Shown here piece after piece: positions 18,426-26,180 of a stretch of 64,000 nt of DNA. The notes under the pieces are model-generated. The model was not told where the DNA came from. It worked only from the letters and a program-made list of their open reading frames with translations, and made no database searches. The first letter of the stretch is position 1. Each line of letters opens with the position of its first letter. The stretch spans positions 62,001-126,000 of the forward strand of contig NZ_JAHKPI010000015.1 in the NCBI RefSeq assembly GCF_018860425.1. The letters are read 5' to 3'. Source of the stretch: Marinobacter sp. F3R08 (lineage in GTDB: Bacteria; Pseudomonadota; Gammaproteobacteria; Pseudomonadales; Oleiphilaceae). The position numbers were made by a program, and so were the translations under genes.

Positions 18426-20303
18426 ATGAAACGCTTAATTTGCCTGTCTGTTACTGCTTTTTGCCTCGTCCTGACCGCTTGTGGCCAGGAGTCCGACGAG
18501 CTGCCTGAGGATGGGCGGGATTTCGATGGTGTCGCGTACAGTGAGCCGGCGCCCTATACGGGCAGGGTCATCGACGGTTACCTCAAGAATGCCCGGGTCT
18601 GGCTGGATATGGATGGCGACAGTCAGTACACGCCTGGACCGCTGGTTGTTAGGCTGGATAACGGCAATGAGGTCACTCTCACTGCAGGCGAGCCTACCAC
18701 CATCAGTGGTGCCGGCGGTCGCTTTACGCTTGATATTTCAGAGTTGGTTCTGGATCCTTCAGTGGGCCCTGACCTTGATCCCGGAGACTATGCGCTGCAT
18801 GCCCTGGCCCTGCCAGGTAAAACCCTTGAGGAAACTCGCAACGGAGAGGTCGCGGTGGCGAGTGCCTACCTGATGTCGGCACCTCCCGGGGTTCGCAATA
18901 TCACGCCACTGACCACGCTGGCCCGTTATCGCGGAGTTGTCGGCCTTGGTCCTTTCCTCGAAGCGTCTTCTGTAAATGCGGCCAGCCTGGCCGACCTGAA
19001 TCTGGTAAGGGATTATATTCTTGCCCGGGATGAACGCTCTCATGCCTATGCCCGTGCCCTGGCGAAGTTCATGGCAAGCCAGATGCCAGCCGCCTATAAC
19101 GATGTGCTTGCAGAGGGTGACGGCACGGAGCGATTTCTTGGTAAGGATGCAGCTTTCCTGCTGGGTGTGTCTCTGGTCCAGAATGCCGGCGATGTCATCG
19201 AGGCGGTAGATGCCGCGGCCCAGGGGGATTTCGCTAATGTGGATGTTGACGCCGTGACGCTGCCCGAGGTCGATGTGGCGTTGAGCAATCCGGTGTTGCT
19301 GACCAGCCAGAAAATATACGCCGAGCCCTCCAGCCAGGACACTTTGCCGGCTAACCGTTCTGGCCTTCAGCTCTCTGCCGAGCTGGCCTTCGATTACAGC
19401 GAGAGCGGACGGCTGCTATCGGTGTCCGCTAACGGCTGCCTGGCACCCTCCATGACGGAACTGGCAAGGCTGATCGGCGTAAATGGCTATATGGCGGAAT
19501 TGCAGACCCAGTGGCGGCCGTCCGCTGCACTCTCGGAGCAAAGTCGTTTGAATTTCGACGGCGAGGGCACGGATGAGCGCCTGATTTTTGATTGGGATAA
19601 CCAGAGAATCTATTTCGAGACCGGTACCACCTGCCATGAGCACAAGGGGGTGTCAGCGGGCTCAACGGTGCTCGGTGGGGTTCCTGAAGTCACTTACAGC
19701 TGGACAACTGATGGTGGCGACCTGCTGACGTTATCTGCAGAGTATCGCGATGGCAGGCTTCGCACGCTGGTCCCGGAACCTGCAAATTCGTCGGCAGTGT
19801 TCCCGGGGTACCGGATTTCAGAGCAGGGTGGCGAGGTGGAAGCGGCCACTTTTGCAGCCGGCATCACCCTCTGTGATCCACAGGAAGATGCTGCGGCAAT
19901 GAGCCAGGTGGTAACAGGTATGCAGGCATACCAGTTCTCAGGTTATGAACCACAGCCCCCCGGCTTTACCAACCCTGTACTGGAATTCGACCGAAGGCAG
20001 TTTTCCGGGCCTGAGCAACCAGCTCTTCGGCTGTTGCGTTACGGATTTCTTGATCCGGATTTGCTTAACCTCGCCAGGGTGACAGGTGATGGCAGTTTTG
20101 AATGGAGGATGAATTATTTCGCGGCAGATGTGGAAGATTTTGTGGCAGAACAGCCAAACCTTATTCGTGATGCCTACCTGAAAAGCTACGCTCCTGCAGG
20201 CGATTGTGGTCGCGAGTTTGACGGTGTGCCCAGTTCCGCTTATGCACGGGTGGAGTACAGCTATCAAAGACTGTCTGAGTATCTTGTGGGCTTGCTGGAC
20301 TAG
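18426..20303 (+). CDS. Large lipoprotein of unknown function
   Basis: I do not recognise this family firmly. The 625-aa protein has a signal peptide with a lipobox ending LTAC at Cys19, so it should be lipid-anchored, likely to the outer membrane. Near the N-terminus (about residues 40-65) is GRVIDGYLKNARVWLDMDGD, a D-x-D-G-D calcium-loop-like motif seen in some secreted beta-sandwich proteins. The rest mixes helical and strand segments and has few cysteines. A weak hairpin follows. It borders the mobile island and may be native core DNA. Confidence 0.75.
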   Translation: MKRLICLSVTAFCLVLTACGQESDELPEDGRDFDGVAYSEPAPYTGRVIDGYLKNARVWLDMDGDSQYTPGPLVVRLDNGNEVTLTAGEPTTISGAGGRFTLDISELVLDPSVGPDLDPGDYALHALALPGKTLEETRNGEVAVASAYLMSAPPGVRNITPLTTLARYRGVVGLGPFLEASSVNAASLADLNLVRDYILARDERSHAYARALAKFMASQMPAAYNDVLAEGDGTERFLGKDAAFLLGVSLVQNAGDVIEAVDAAAQGDFANVDVDAVTLPEVDVALSNPVLLTSQKIYAEPSSQDTLPANRSGLQLSAELAFDYSESGRLLSVSANGCLAPSMTELARLIGVNGYMAELQTQWRPSAALSEQSRLNFDGEGTDERLIFDWDNQRIYFETGTTCHEHKGVSAGSTVLGGVPEVTYSWTTDGGDLLTLSAEYRDGRLRTLVPEPANSSAVFPGYRISEQGGEVEAATFAAGITLCDPQEDAAAMSQVVTGMQAYQFSGYEPQPPGFTNPVLEFDRRQFSGPEQPALRLLRYGFLDPDLLNLARVTGDGSFEWRMNYFAADVEDFVAEQPNLIRDAYLKSYAPAGDCGREFDGVPSSAYARVEYSYQRLSEYLVGLLD

Positions 20304-20433
20304 TCAGAGAAAAGCCCTGTGCTGACTGAAGAAAAAGGAGTCAGTTCGGCACCTGGTGTTGAATGCGTAGCAAGTATTGAGTAGGTAAAAGATGTTGCCG
20401 GTTGGCTGTCTGGCCACTTTCTGAGGAAGAAAG

Positions 20434-20452
20434 TGGTGCCGAGGAGAGGACT
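20434..20452 (+). repeat. attL core: 19-bp copy of the tRNA-Leu 3' end
   Basis: TGGTGCCGAGGAGAGGACT is identical to 26181-26199, the 3' end of tRNA-Leu(CAG) on the minus strand including the encoded CCA. The identity stops on both sides. This is the displaced tRNA end left by integration. Confidence 0.9.
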
Positions 20453-20511
20453 CTCTCATCAGCTTTTAATGTCGTTCTAAATCAGTTGCTTATCGATTCC
20501 CTGTCTGAGGT

Positions 20512-20521
20512 TGTGTACCAG
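20512..20521 (+). repeat. Left integrase arm-like repeat
   Basis: TGTGTACCAG, the same 10-mer that occurs twice in tandem upstream of the integrase at 26094-26116. A degraded second copy (TGTGCCAG) follows 13 bp later, the same spacing as on the right. Confidence 0.6.
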
Positions 20522-20735
20522 CTTTGTGCCAGTACGTCGATTATATCACCTTATCAGTTGAATGATCAGCAAACGGTAACGGGCGGGTTAGTCAGTGTTG
20601 AGAGGCAAGTTGAGATTCTTAAAGCAAGAACCCTAATGAAAGGTCTTATAGGATGACTATTCCAGGCTGCTTTGGCTTTGCTTTAATGCCGTAAAGGCAA
20701 GTCGGTTCACAGGGAACTATTCGCCTCACAGAGCC

Positions 20736-21488
20736 TTAATTGGCTACTTGAAGCAATTTATCTTCGACATAGTGGGCTCCAATTGGAGAAAGCTTGCATC
20801 TGCCGTCCGGGAGGTAATCGATAAGCCTCTTAGACTTCATTTTTTTTAATATCCCTTTGAAGCGACTTGAGTTGCTGTACTCAACTAGTGTTTGGAGTTC
20901 GCTATCGATTAAGTTGTCCTTTTTGTAGAGAGTGATAAGGGCTTTCTCTTCAGCGGTCAGGCGATCATTCAGGACCATAAAGCTCTCGCCGTCGTCCCAA
21001 ATTGCCTCTACTTGGCGTTCTACGATCTGATCAACAAGGAGTGATGCTTCTTTTGAAGTCAGGTTTGAGTTCAATCGAATGAGCTCCGCTAAACACCATT
21101 TGACGGATGCCAGGATTAATGATGCATCCATATGGTTTGGTGAAACCTCTCCAACATGCCCAACTCCCCTTTTGTTTCGAACGCAGTAAACACTATAAAG
21201 GACACGAGGCATTATCATGCGGTAAGACTCGTGCCCAGCAGCTTGCTCATACTTTGATAAGACTGAGCCGTTGAAGCTGCCGAGTGATTCTTCAAAAGGT
21301 TTGTAGGAACCGAATAGCTGGTACTCGATAGCCCTTCTGGCAGATTCAACGAAATGTCCCGCATCTAACTCGCTGGTTTTCCATTGGCCCAATGCGTACT
21401 GGCGTTCAACTTCCCGATAGGACTCGGATAAATGGGAGGCAATATCCTCAGGGAAGTGGTGTGACAGAATATCCTTAACTTGGGTCAC
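20736..21488 (-). CDS. HEPN-like protein, candidate ribonuclease effector
   Basis: Not a family I can name. About 250 aa from a GTG at 21488, chosen because a GGAG lies about 10 bp upstream and the overlap with the upstream gene is only 14 bp; an ATG at 21533 would give 265 aa. The N-terminal two-thirds looks all-helical. In the 265-aa numbering, R119-N120 and H126 form RNKRGVGH, matching the Rx4-6H motif of HEPN ribonucleases with a polar residue after Arg. This is followed by VGEVSPNHMDASLI. The C-terminal third (EEKALITLYK to the end) looks like a winged-helix domain. Function as toxin or phage defence is inference. Confidence 0.65.
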   Translation of the reverse strand: MTQVKDILSHHFPEDIASHLSESYREVERQYALGQWKTSELDAGHFVESARRAIEYQLFGSYKPFEESLGSFNGSVLSKYEQAAGHESYRMIMPRVLYSVYCVRNKRGVGHVGEVSPNHMDASLILASVKWCLAELIRLNSNLTSKEASLLVDQIVERQVEAIWDDGESFMVLNDRLTAEEKALITLYKKDNLIDSELQTLVEYSNSSRFKGILKKMKSKRLIDYLPDGRCKLSPIGAHYVEDKLLQVAN

Positions 21489-22086
21489 TTTCGAAAGACT
21501 CCGCAAGTTCTTGAGCTGCTTTGCGCCCGACATGGGTTAGCTTTACTGTTTTGTTTCTGGCTCCGTTGAGAATGAATTTCCGCTTGTCTTTGAAAGCTTT
21601 CGAAAAGTTTCCTGCGTCCAAACAACCATGATTTTTGCAGCTCTGGCGAATCTCTTCGAAAGTGACCGTATCTTTGCCTATCATCTGTGAGCCAAAAGCA
21701 TAAAGTAACGCAACATTGGTCATCTTCGCGCGATCACTCTCGCCGGGTATGTCCGCAACGATATGGAGGTCACCTTCTAGCACCTCGAAAGTGTGGGGAT
21801 AGTTTTGTATGTCAGGCTGTCCGCCTGCCCTCTGGACGGGTGTGTTGTCAGTCTCCGGAGAGGAAGTGCCTTGAGGTTGATTTTCGTGATTAGGCTCGGT
21901 CCGATTAACTGCACTTTTAGATTCAGAGGAAGGAGAAAAAGAAGGTTGGGATTTGGTTTTGTTCATCAGTTCCGACAGCATAGGCTTCATATCAGCAACT
22001 GTCTTGGTAACGTATTCCTCTGGCCCTTCTAACTCTAATTCCCCGGTGCTTATATTTAGGCTGAATTTGACGTAGCTGTCCGACAT
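21475..22086 (-). CDS. Unknown partner protein with disordered linker and wHTH-like C-terminus
   Basis: Not recognised. 203 aa from an ATG with a strong ribosome-binding site (GGAG 4 bp upstream). Three parts: a short N-terminal strand-rich piece (residues 1-40) reading VKFSLNISTGELELEGPEEY; a low-complexity Ser/Pro/Gln/Asn/Glu linker (about 41-95); and a compact C-terminal domain (about 105-195) with YAFGSQMIGKDTVTFEEI and a basic stretch ending VKLTHVGRKAAQEL, likely winged-helix. The next gene starts inside its 3' end, so the two are translationally coupled and likely form one system. Confidence 0.7.
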   Translation of the reverse strand: MSDSYVKFSLNISTGELELEGPEEYVTKTVADMKPMLSELMNKTKSQPSFSPSSESKSAVNRTEPNHENQPQGTSSPETDNTPVQRAGGQPDIQNYPHTFEVLEGDLHIVADIPGESDRAKMTNVALLYAFGSQMIGKDTVTFEEIRQSCKNHGCLDAGNFSKAFKDKRKFILNGARNKTVKLTHVGRKAAQELAESFESDPS

Positions 22087-22467
22087 GTCATCTCCTTTTT
22101 AGTCAGTCTAAAACTTTTTATTATCGCCAATTTAGCACCCTAATGATCGGGAAAACAATTCTCATCACCGTGTTAGATTTAGGTTGTTCTCCTGGCGGAC
22201 ATCCCAAACGTATTTTTCTTAAAAATTTGAGCAGCTAATACTATTAGAAGAATTGTCCGGAATTCCCCCGGTGCCCCCCTCAATCTCATCGTGTATTCCG
22301 CTAGCTTCATCTCAGAATTTTTTTATTCGCCTGTGAGCACGTTCGTAGTTTCTGTACGAATTATTGAAGAGTGATTAGTACAGTGTACGATATTTACATA
22401 ATTATAATTCGGACATAGGGTTCAGTCACGTGTATGTAACTTTTAACTTTCGGACAGTCATTGCGAG
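22087..22467. other. AT-rich divergent control region with repeated TGTCCG/CGGACA dyads
   Basis: A 381-bp intergenic stretch between the divergent HEPN operon and the serine recombinase, clearly richer in AT than flanking core DNA. It must hold promoters for both sides. CGGACA or TGTCCG-like hexamers occur at 22196, 22254, 22384 (TGTACGA), 22410 and 22451. No gene is seen in it. Confidence 0.6.
22342..22456 (+). promoter_or_regulatory. Candidate res-like site of the serine recombinase
   Basis: Three dyads in a row upstream of the recombinase: a perfect 6-bp inverted repeat TTCGTA / TACGAA at 22342-22360; TGTACGA paired with TCGGACA at 22384-22415 (32 bp); and TGTATGT with TCGGACA at 22431-22456 (26 bp). 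Tn3-type resolution sites also have three unequal dyads of 25-34 bp next to the resolvase gene. The match is by eye. Confidence 0.45.
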
Positions 22468-22473
22468 GTGACC

Positions 22474-23043
22474 ATGTGGATTGGGTATGCACGAGTCTCG
22501 ACCAAGGAGCAAGACCTTGATAATCAGCTTGAAGCTCTGAAGCAGGCAGGTTGTCAGAAGGCTATCCACGGTAAGCAGTCGGGATCGTCAAAGGAGAATG
22601 ACGCAAAGCTGGCGGAACTCGTGGAGTATGTCAGAGAGGGTGATGTTGTCGTTGTCACCAAGTTAGATAGGCTTGGGCGATCCCTGAAGATGATCTTGCA
22701 GACACTTGAAGACATCCACGAGAAGGGCGCGATGCTCAAAACCTTGGATGGTTCCATCGATACCAGTCAGGAGACCCCCTTCAGCAAGGCCATGGTGTCG
22801 CTCATTGGGACTTTTGCCGAGCTTGAGCGAAACCTGATCGTCTCCCGCACAACTGAAGGTCGAGATGCTGCCAAGAGAAAAGGCGTCAGGTTTGGACGTA
22901 AGCCTTCAATGTCAGAGGATGAGCAGCGGCAGGCATTGGCCAAGCTTGAAGCAGGGCAATCAGTCAGAGCCACAGCGCTTGAGTTTGGAGTTACACGTCA
23001 AACCCTTTACCGGGTCAAAGAGAAGGCCGGTAAGAAATCCTGA
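22474..23043 (+). CDS. Serine recombinase (resolvase/invertase family)
   Basis: A small serine site-specific recombinase of 189 aa from the ATG at 22474 (a GTG two codons earlier is possible). The catalytic domain begins WIGYARVSTKEQDLDNQ with Ser9 as nucleophile. It carries VVVTKLDRLGRS and FAELERNLIVSRTTEG, and a C-terminal helix-turn-helix (ATALEFGVTRQTLYRVKEK). It could resolve element dimers or invert a segment. The dyads just upstream favour a resolvase. Its promoter lies in the AT-rich region upstream. Confidence 0.92.
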   Translation: MWIGYARVSTKEQDLDNQLEALKQAGCQKAIHGKQSGSSKENDAKLAELVEYVREGDVVVVTKLDRLGRSLKMILQTLEDIHEKGAMLKTLDGSIDTSQETPFSKAMVSLIGTFAELERNLIVSRTTEGRDAAKRKGVRFGRKPSMSEDEQRQALAKLEAGQSVRATALEFGVTRQTLYRVKEKAGKKS

Positions 23044-23317
23044 GGCTGCCTTAAAGCTACTGTGTTGGCTTTTCTTGATTGCTGCTGGGGGCTAGGTCAG
23101 GGATGACCTTGTTGTTTGCTCTATGCTCTCTTTCCTTTGGGCGGTCTCTTGGTCGACGACATGAAGTGTGACCTGGATGTTGGGTCTGCTCCGTTCCTCA
23201 AGCCTGAGTCATTAGCCATCTGCATTCCTCCCTCCCTGTCGTTTTGTTCTTCCGGTCAATCAAATGGCTTGCCTAGGGAAGAACTGAAACTAAACGACGT
23301 TATAGAGGAGGAAAACT

Positions 23318-23518
23318 ATGAGCGATAAGCACAAGCAACGCCTGATTCATAAACACGCCGGGAAGCCCGGAAAAACAGGCAAGATTGCCGCAAAGTGCAT
23401 CGAGTGTGTGTATGACCCCATGGAGGCAGGAACATGGCGTAAACAGGTCGAGAATTGCTCTGCTACTGGGTGTCCGTTGTACTCGATTCGCCCCAAGTCT
23501 GAAGCGAGGTCTGCCTGA
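23318..23518 (+). CDS. Small cysteine-rich phage-type protein
   Basis: A 66-aa protein with a very strong ribosome-binding site (GAGGAGG). It has KCIECVYDP and later NCSATGCPLYSIRP, four cysteines in a C-x2-C, C-x4-C arrangement that suggests a zinc-binding fold. Similar short proteins ending in a CPLY/CALY-x3-R tail are common in phages and plasmids. Function unknown. It ends one base before the RNase HI start, so the two are translationally coupled. Confidence 0.75.
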   Translation: MSDKHKQRLIHKHAGKPGKTGKIAAKCIECVYDPMEAGTWRKQVENCSATGCPLYSIRPKSEARSA

Positions 23519-23519
23519 T

Positions 23520-23984
23520 ATGGATCAACATAACACTATCAACATACACACAGACGGAGCCTGCAAGGGAAACCCTGGTCCCGGTGGCTGGGGTGCTGTG
23601 CTTGAGTTTGGCGATAAGCAGCGCTGCATTGGTGGTAGAGAGAACCTCACGACCAATCAAAGGATGGAGCTGAAGGCTGCCGTTGAAGCCCTGAGGCATG
23701 TCGAAGGCTCGGGCCGCAACATACGTCTTCTAACCGATAGTCAGTATGTCCAAAAGGGCATGTCTGAGTGGCTGCCTAACTGGAAGGCGAAGAATTGGAA
23801 GACCGCTAGTAAGAAGCCGGTGAAGAATGTTGACCTCTGGAAGGAGCTAGACGCTTTGGCAGGCGGACATTCGATTGAGTGGCTCTGGGTCAGGGGGCAC
23901 AGCGGTGACCCCGGCAATGACCTGGCGGACAGTCTTGCCAACAGAGCGATTACAGAGGGCGACATAAAAGAAACCAACAGTTAG
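23520..23984 (+). CDS. rnhA: Ribonuclease HI carried by the island
   Basis: Cleaves the RNA strand of RNA-DNA hybrids. 154 aa from an ATG directly after the previous stop codon. Catalytic residues are in place: Asp in HTDGACKGNPGPGGWG, Glu in NQRMELKAAVEAL, Asp in LLTDSQYV, and His and Asp in RGHSGDPGNDLADSLANRA. It is a full-length, apparently active enzyme. The host normally has its own copy elsewhere, so this would be a second one that came with the element. Confidence 0.93.
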   Translation: MDQHNTINIHTDGACKGNPGPGGWGAVLEFGDKQRCIGGRENLTTNQRMELKAAVEALRHVEGSGRNIRLLTDSQYVQKGMSEWLPNWKAKNWKTASKKPVKNVDLWKELDALAGGHSIEWLWVRGHSGDPGNDLADSLANRAITEGDIKETNS

Positions 23985-24101
23985 CTGCGCTTCAATCACC
24001 CGGCCTGAGTCCCTTAGCTTGAAGTTCTTAAGGGCGAGGGCTGGGTAAGTGGCTTACCTAAGGGGAAGGACACAGGCTCCAAGGATCGATGTCATCAGTG
24101 T

Positions 24102-24231
24102 GACCTAAGGTTAAAGCCTCAAGACACCTGAAGAAAGCCAAGGGCTAACCTAGGGACTGACCATGGACATCATTAACAACAAACAGGAAACAAGAACACA
24201 GGGCAGACCTGGAGATAGACCTAGGGTTAAA
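24102..24231 (+). repeat. Short direct repeats, GACCTA(A/G)GGTTAAA type
   Basis: 13 of 14 bases match between 24102-24115 and 24218-24231. An inverted relative (CTAACCTAGGG) lies at 24145-24155. They may be protein-binding sites or part of a replication or transfer origin; nothing in the sequence decides this. Confidence 0.45.
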
Positions 24232-24235
24232 CCTT

Positions 24236-24251
24236 GGGGGGGAAGGGGGGG
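24236..24251 (+). other. G7-AA-G7 tract, possible G-quadruplex
   Basis: Two runs of seven G separated by AA can form four GGG tracts with loops of 1, 2 and 1 base. The G-rich strand is the coding strand of transcription coming from the RNase HI gene. Confidence 0.5.
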
Positions 24252-24466
24252 TTTTCAGATAGATGCATTATGCATATAGCTTTAGTCTAACCTCTATCCT
24301 GAGGTCTCCAGTCTTATCCTGTTTGATTGGATAGTCTTACTTGTATTGATGGTCTTGAAGAAAAGCCAAGGTTAGCCACGAGAAGGAACTCATGGCTCCC
24401 TTAGTCTTTATCCTGAGGGCTGGTGGTCTCCGCGTTTTACGCTGGGTCATTGGCCCTATTTTTTCG

Positions 24467-26083
24467 TTAGATCGTCGCCTCAGGTTGACTATCAACAGCA
24501 CTCAGAGGCGAGGGTATCTTAACGACCTCCTCGAGAAGTATCGGTACATCTGCAGGACCATACCTACCATGGACGTCGGAAGCCTTGTGGCCTGTGATGA
24601 TTCTCTGGTGGTCGCCATCGACAGAAGCCCTGCGACACTCTGAGGTCAGCCAATGTCTAAAGCTGTGGTTCGGGTTGAGTCTGTCCCAGTCAGCTCCCGG
24701 AATCTGCTTTTTGATCCATTCTCTGAGTTTATTGGCCGGTGTCTTGGTGCGGTCTCCATGTTGGTCTTTCCATTGGCCCGGGAATAGGTATTTATCTTCC
24801 TTTGAAAGTGCTCGGACGTATTCGAGAAACCCCTCATTAATAATTGCAGGATGAAGTGGGACCGACCTTATAGACTCTGAGGTTTTGACTCTCTGACCTT
24901 CTTCGCTCCTGTCTATTTGAATATCTATGTAGGTAATACCCTCAGTTTCTCTGACATCGGAGCATCTGAGCCATAAGATTTCGCTGATTCGAGCACCTGT
25001 AAAGGCACATAACCACGGGACCCAACGGCTGATATTGGCGTTGGTGTTGGATACTCTCTTACCGCGTGGTTCCCTTGTGGCTTTCAGGAGCGTTGCAACC
25101 TGCTCTCGGGTGTACCCGATGATTTGACTAGAGTCAGAAGCTGACGCTTTAACTCTGACGCCTTTCGTAGGGTCGGCTTCTAGTTTCTCTTTGGATATTG
25201 CCCACTTGTATAGGGCCGACAGTGCCGCCAGGTGGTTATCGTTAACTGTCTTCGCTGTGAGCCTTTTTCCAGCCGGTGAGGTATCTTTCTCATGGGAGCG
25301 TAGCGCCTCAGCGTAAGACCAGATATCACTTTTACTGATTGATGAGGCGGGCCTGTGGTTGAAAAACCTGGATGCCTTCTCAATGTTCGACCGCCAGCCA
25401 TCCAGCGTTCTCGGCGCTGTCCCGGCGTTTCGCCTTGACCGCTCGTAGCCTTCCCATAGTTCCACCAGAGATTGGCTAGGAGCTAACGTCTTGCCGGCGT
25501 ACCGTGGTGGTGTCCAGTTGTCATAACCTAAAACTTCGGCGGCTGCGCCTTTGTAGGCTTGAATTTCGGCCTTGAGGATTTCTAGCCCGAGCCGCTTTTT
25601 ATTAACAGGTGTCAGTGTAAGCCCGTGTTTTTGTAATAGTGGTTTGACAGCTTGAAGACCCCAGTCGTTCGCCCGCTGCCTCCGTTCGTCCCTCCATTCC
25701 TCTTGAGTTAGGCCTTCTTTGACTGGGGGTTCAATGTCCTCTAACAGCAGGTCGGGCGGTATCTCAAATCCAGAATCGGTCCATTGCTCCCTTTGAGCTT
25801 TCCGTATGGTTTCATCTAGTCGCTGATTAAAGTATTCACCCGTTATTGCCTGAAGGTCACTTGACCCCATATGGAGCGAACGGCGGAGCCTGGCTATCTC
25901 ACTATCAATCTCAGCGCATACGGTTAGGGCCCGGCGCTTAGCTTCGTGGGGGTCTTTGGTCCTGAGGGATTTCTTGAATTCGAGCTTACCGGCTAGGGCT
26001 TGAAGTTCTTTGGGAACCCGCTTGCGAATCCAGTAGTTGGCGCTGCGTTTGGGGCGATAGGGACTGCACATACGGAGAGACAT
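24467..26083 (-). CDS. Tyrosine site-specific integrase of the island
   Basis: Integrates and excises the element at tRNA-Leu. 538 aa. The N-terminus reads RPKRSANYWIRKRVPKELQA, an arm-binding segment of DUF6538 type. A core-binding domain follows (about residues 205-310). The catalytic domain has Arg in TGARISEI, His-x-x-Arg in NHSFRHWL, His in ITGHKASDV and the nucleophile Tyr in GRYGP. The C-terminus extends about 25 residues further. The gene begins 98 bp from the tRNA-Leu 3' end. Confidence 0.93.
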   Translation of the reverse strand: MSLRMCSPYRPKRSANYWIRKRVPKELQALAGKLEFKKSLRTKDPHEAKRRALTVCAEIDSEIARLRRSLHMGSSDLQAITGEYFNQRLDETIRKAQREQWTDSGFEIPPDLLLEDIEPPVKEGLTQEEWRDERRQRANDWGLQAVKPLLQKHGLTLTPVNKKRLGLEILKAEIQAYKGAAAEVLGYDNWTPPRYAGKTLAPSQSLVELWEGYERSRRNAGTAPRTLDGWRSNIEKASRFFNHRPASSISKSDIWSYAEALRSHEKDTSPAGKRLTAKTVNDNHLAALSALYKWAISKEKLEADPTKGVRVKASASDSSQIIGYTREQVATLLKATREPRGKRVSNTNANISRWVPWLCAFTGARISEILWLRCSDVRETEGITYIDIQIDRSEEGQRVKTSESIRSVPLHPAIINEGFLEYVRALSKEDKYLFPGQWKDQHGDRTKTPANKLREWIKKQIPGADWDRLNPNHSFRHWLTSECRRASVDGDHQRIITGHKASDVHGRYGPADVPILLEEVVKIPSPLSAVDSQPEATI

Positions 26084-26093
26084 TTTAGACCTC

Positions 26094-26116
26094 TGTGTAC
26101 CAGCTATGTGTACCAG
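26094..26116 (+). repeat. Right integrase arm-like tandem repeats
   Basis: TGTGTACCAG at 26094-26103 and again at 26107-26116, a 13-bp period, between the integrase start and the tRNA. The same 10-mer is near the left end at 20512. Confidence 0.65.
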
Positions 26117-26180
26117 TCAGGGTCTATAAGCAATTGAAAAAACGGGAAGTTACTGATTCGAAAGGGCCATTCAAGAAGAA

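Larger units (their letters stand above)
20304..20735. other. Gene-free stretch holding the left island boundary
   Basis: The first part (20304-20433) is chromosomal and contains a weak inverted repeat CTGACT / AGTCAG just after the lipoprotein gene. The left attachment core is at 20434-20452 and an integrase arm-like repeat is at 20512-20521. I see no supported gene; the reading frame across it begins at TTG, lacks a ribosome-binding site and spans the att core. Confidence 0.6.
23985..24466. other. Non-coding stretch with repeats and a G-rich tract
   Basis: A 480-bp gene-free region between RNase HI and the convergent integrase. It contains two near-identical 14-mers (GACCTAAGGTTAAA at 24102 and GACCTAGGGTTAAA at 24218), related CTAACCTAGG at 24145, a G7-AA-G7 tract at 24236-24251 and a 13-bp palindrome at 24263-24275. 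A reading frame at 24392 overlaps the integrase gene antisense and is not supported. Confidence 0.55.

Noticed and set aside
20402..20656. 84-aa reading frame across the left att core
   Set aside because: Starts at TTG without a ribosome-binding site and spans the integration junction, so it would be a chance fusion.
22474..23043. Serine recombinase as a Hin-type invertase controlling a phase-variable segment
   Set aside because: I found no pair of inverted sites flanking a promoter or gene; the upstream triple dyad fits a resolvase better.
23116..23328. 70-aa reading frame before the Cys-rich gene
   Set aside because: No good ribosome-binding site and it overlaps the well-supported 66-aa gene.
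24392..24643. 83-aa reading frame antisense to the integrase 3' end
   Set aside because: Overlaps the integrase coding region on the opposite strand and has no recognisable protein features.
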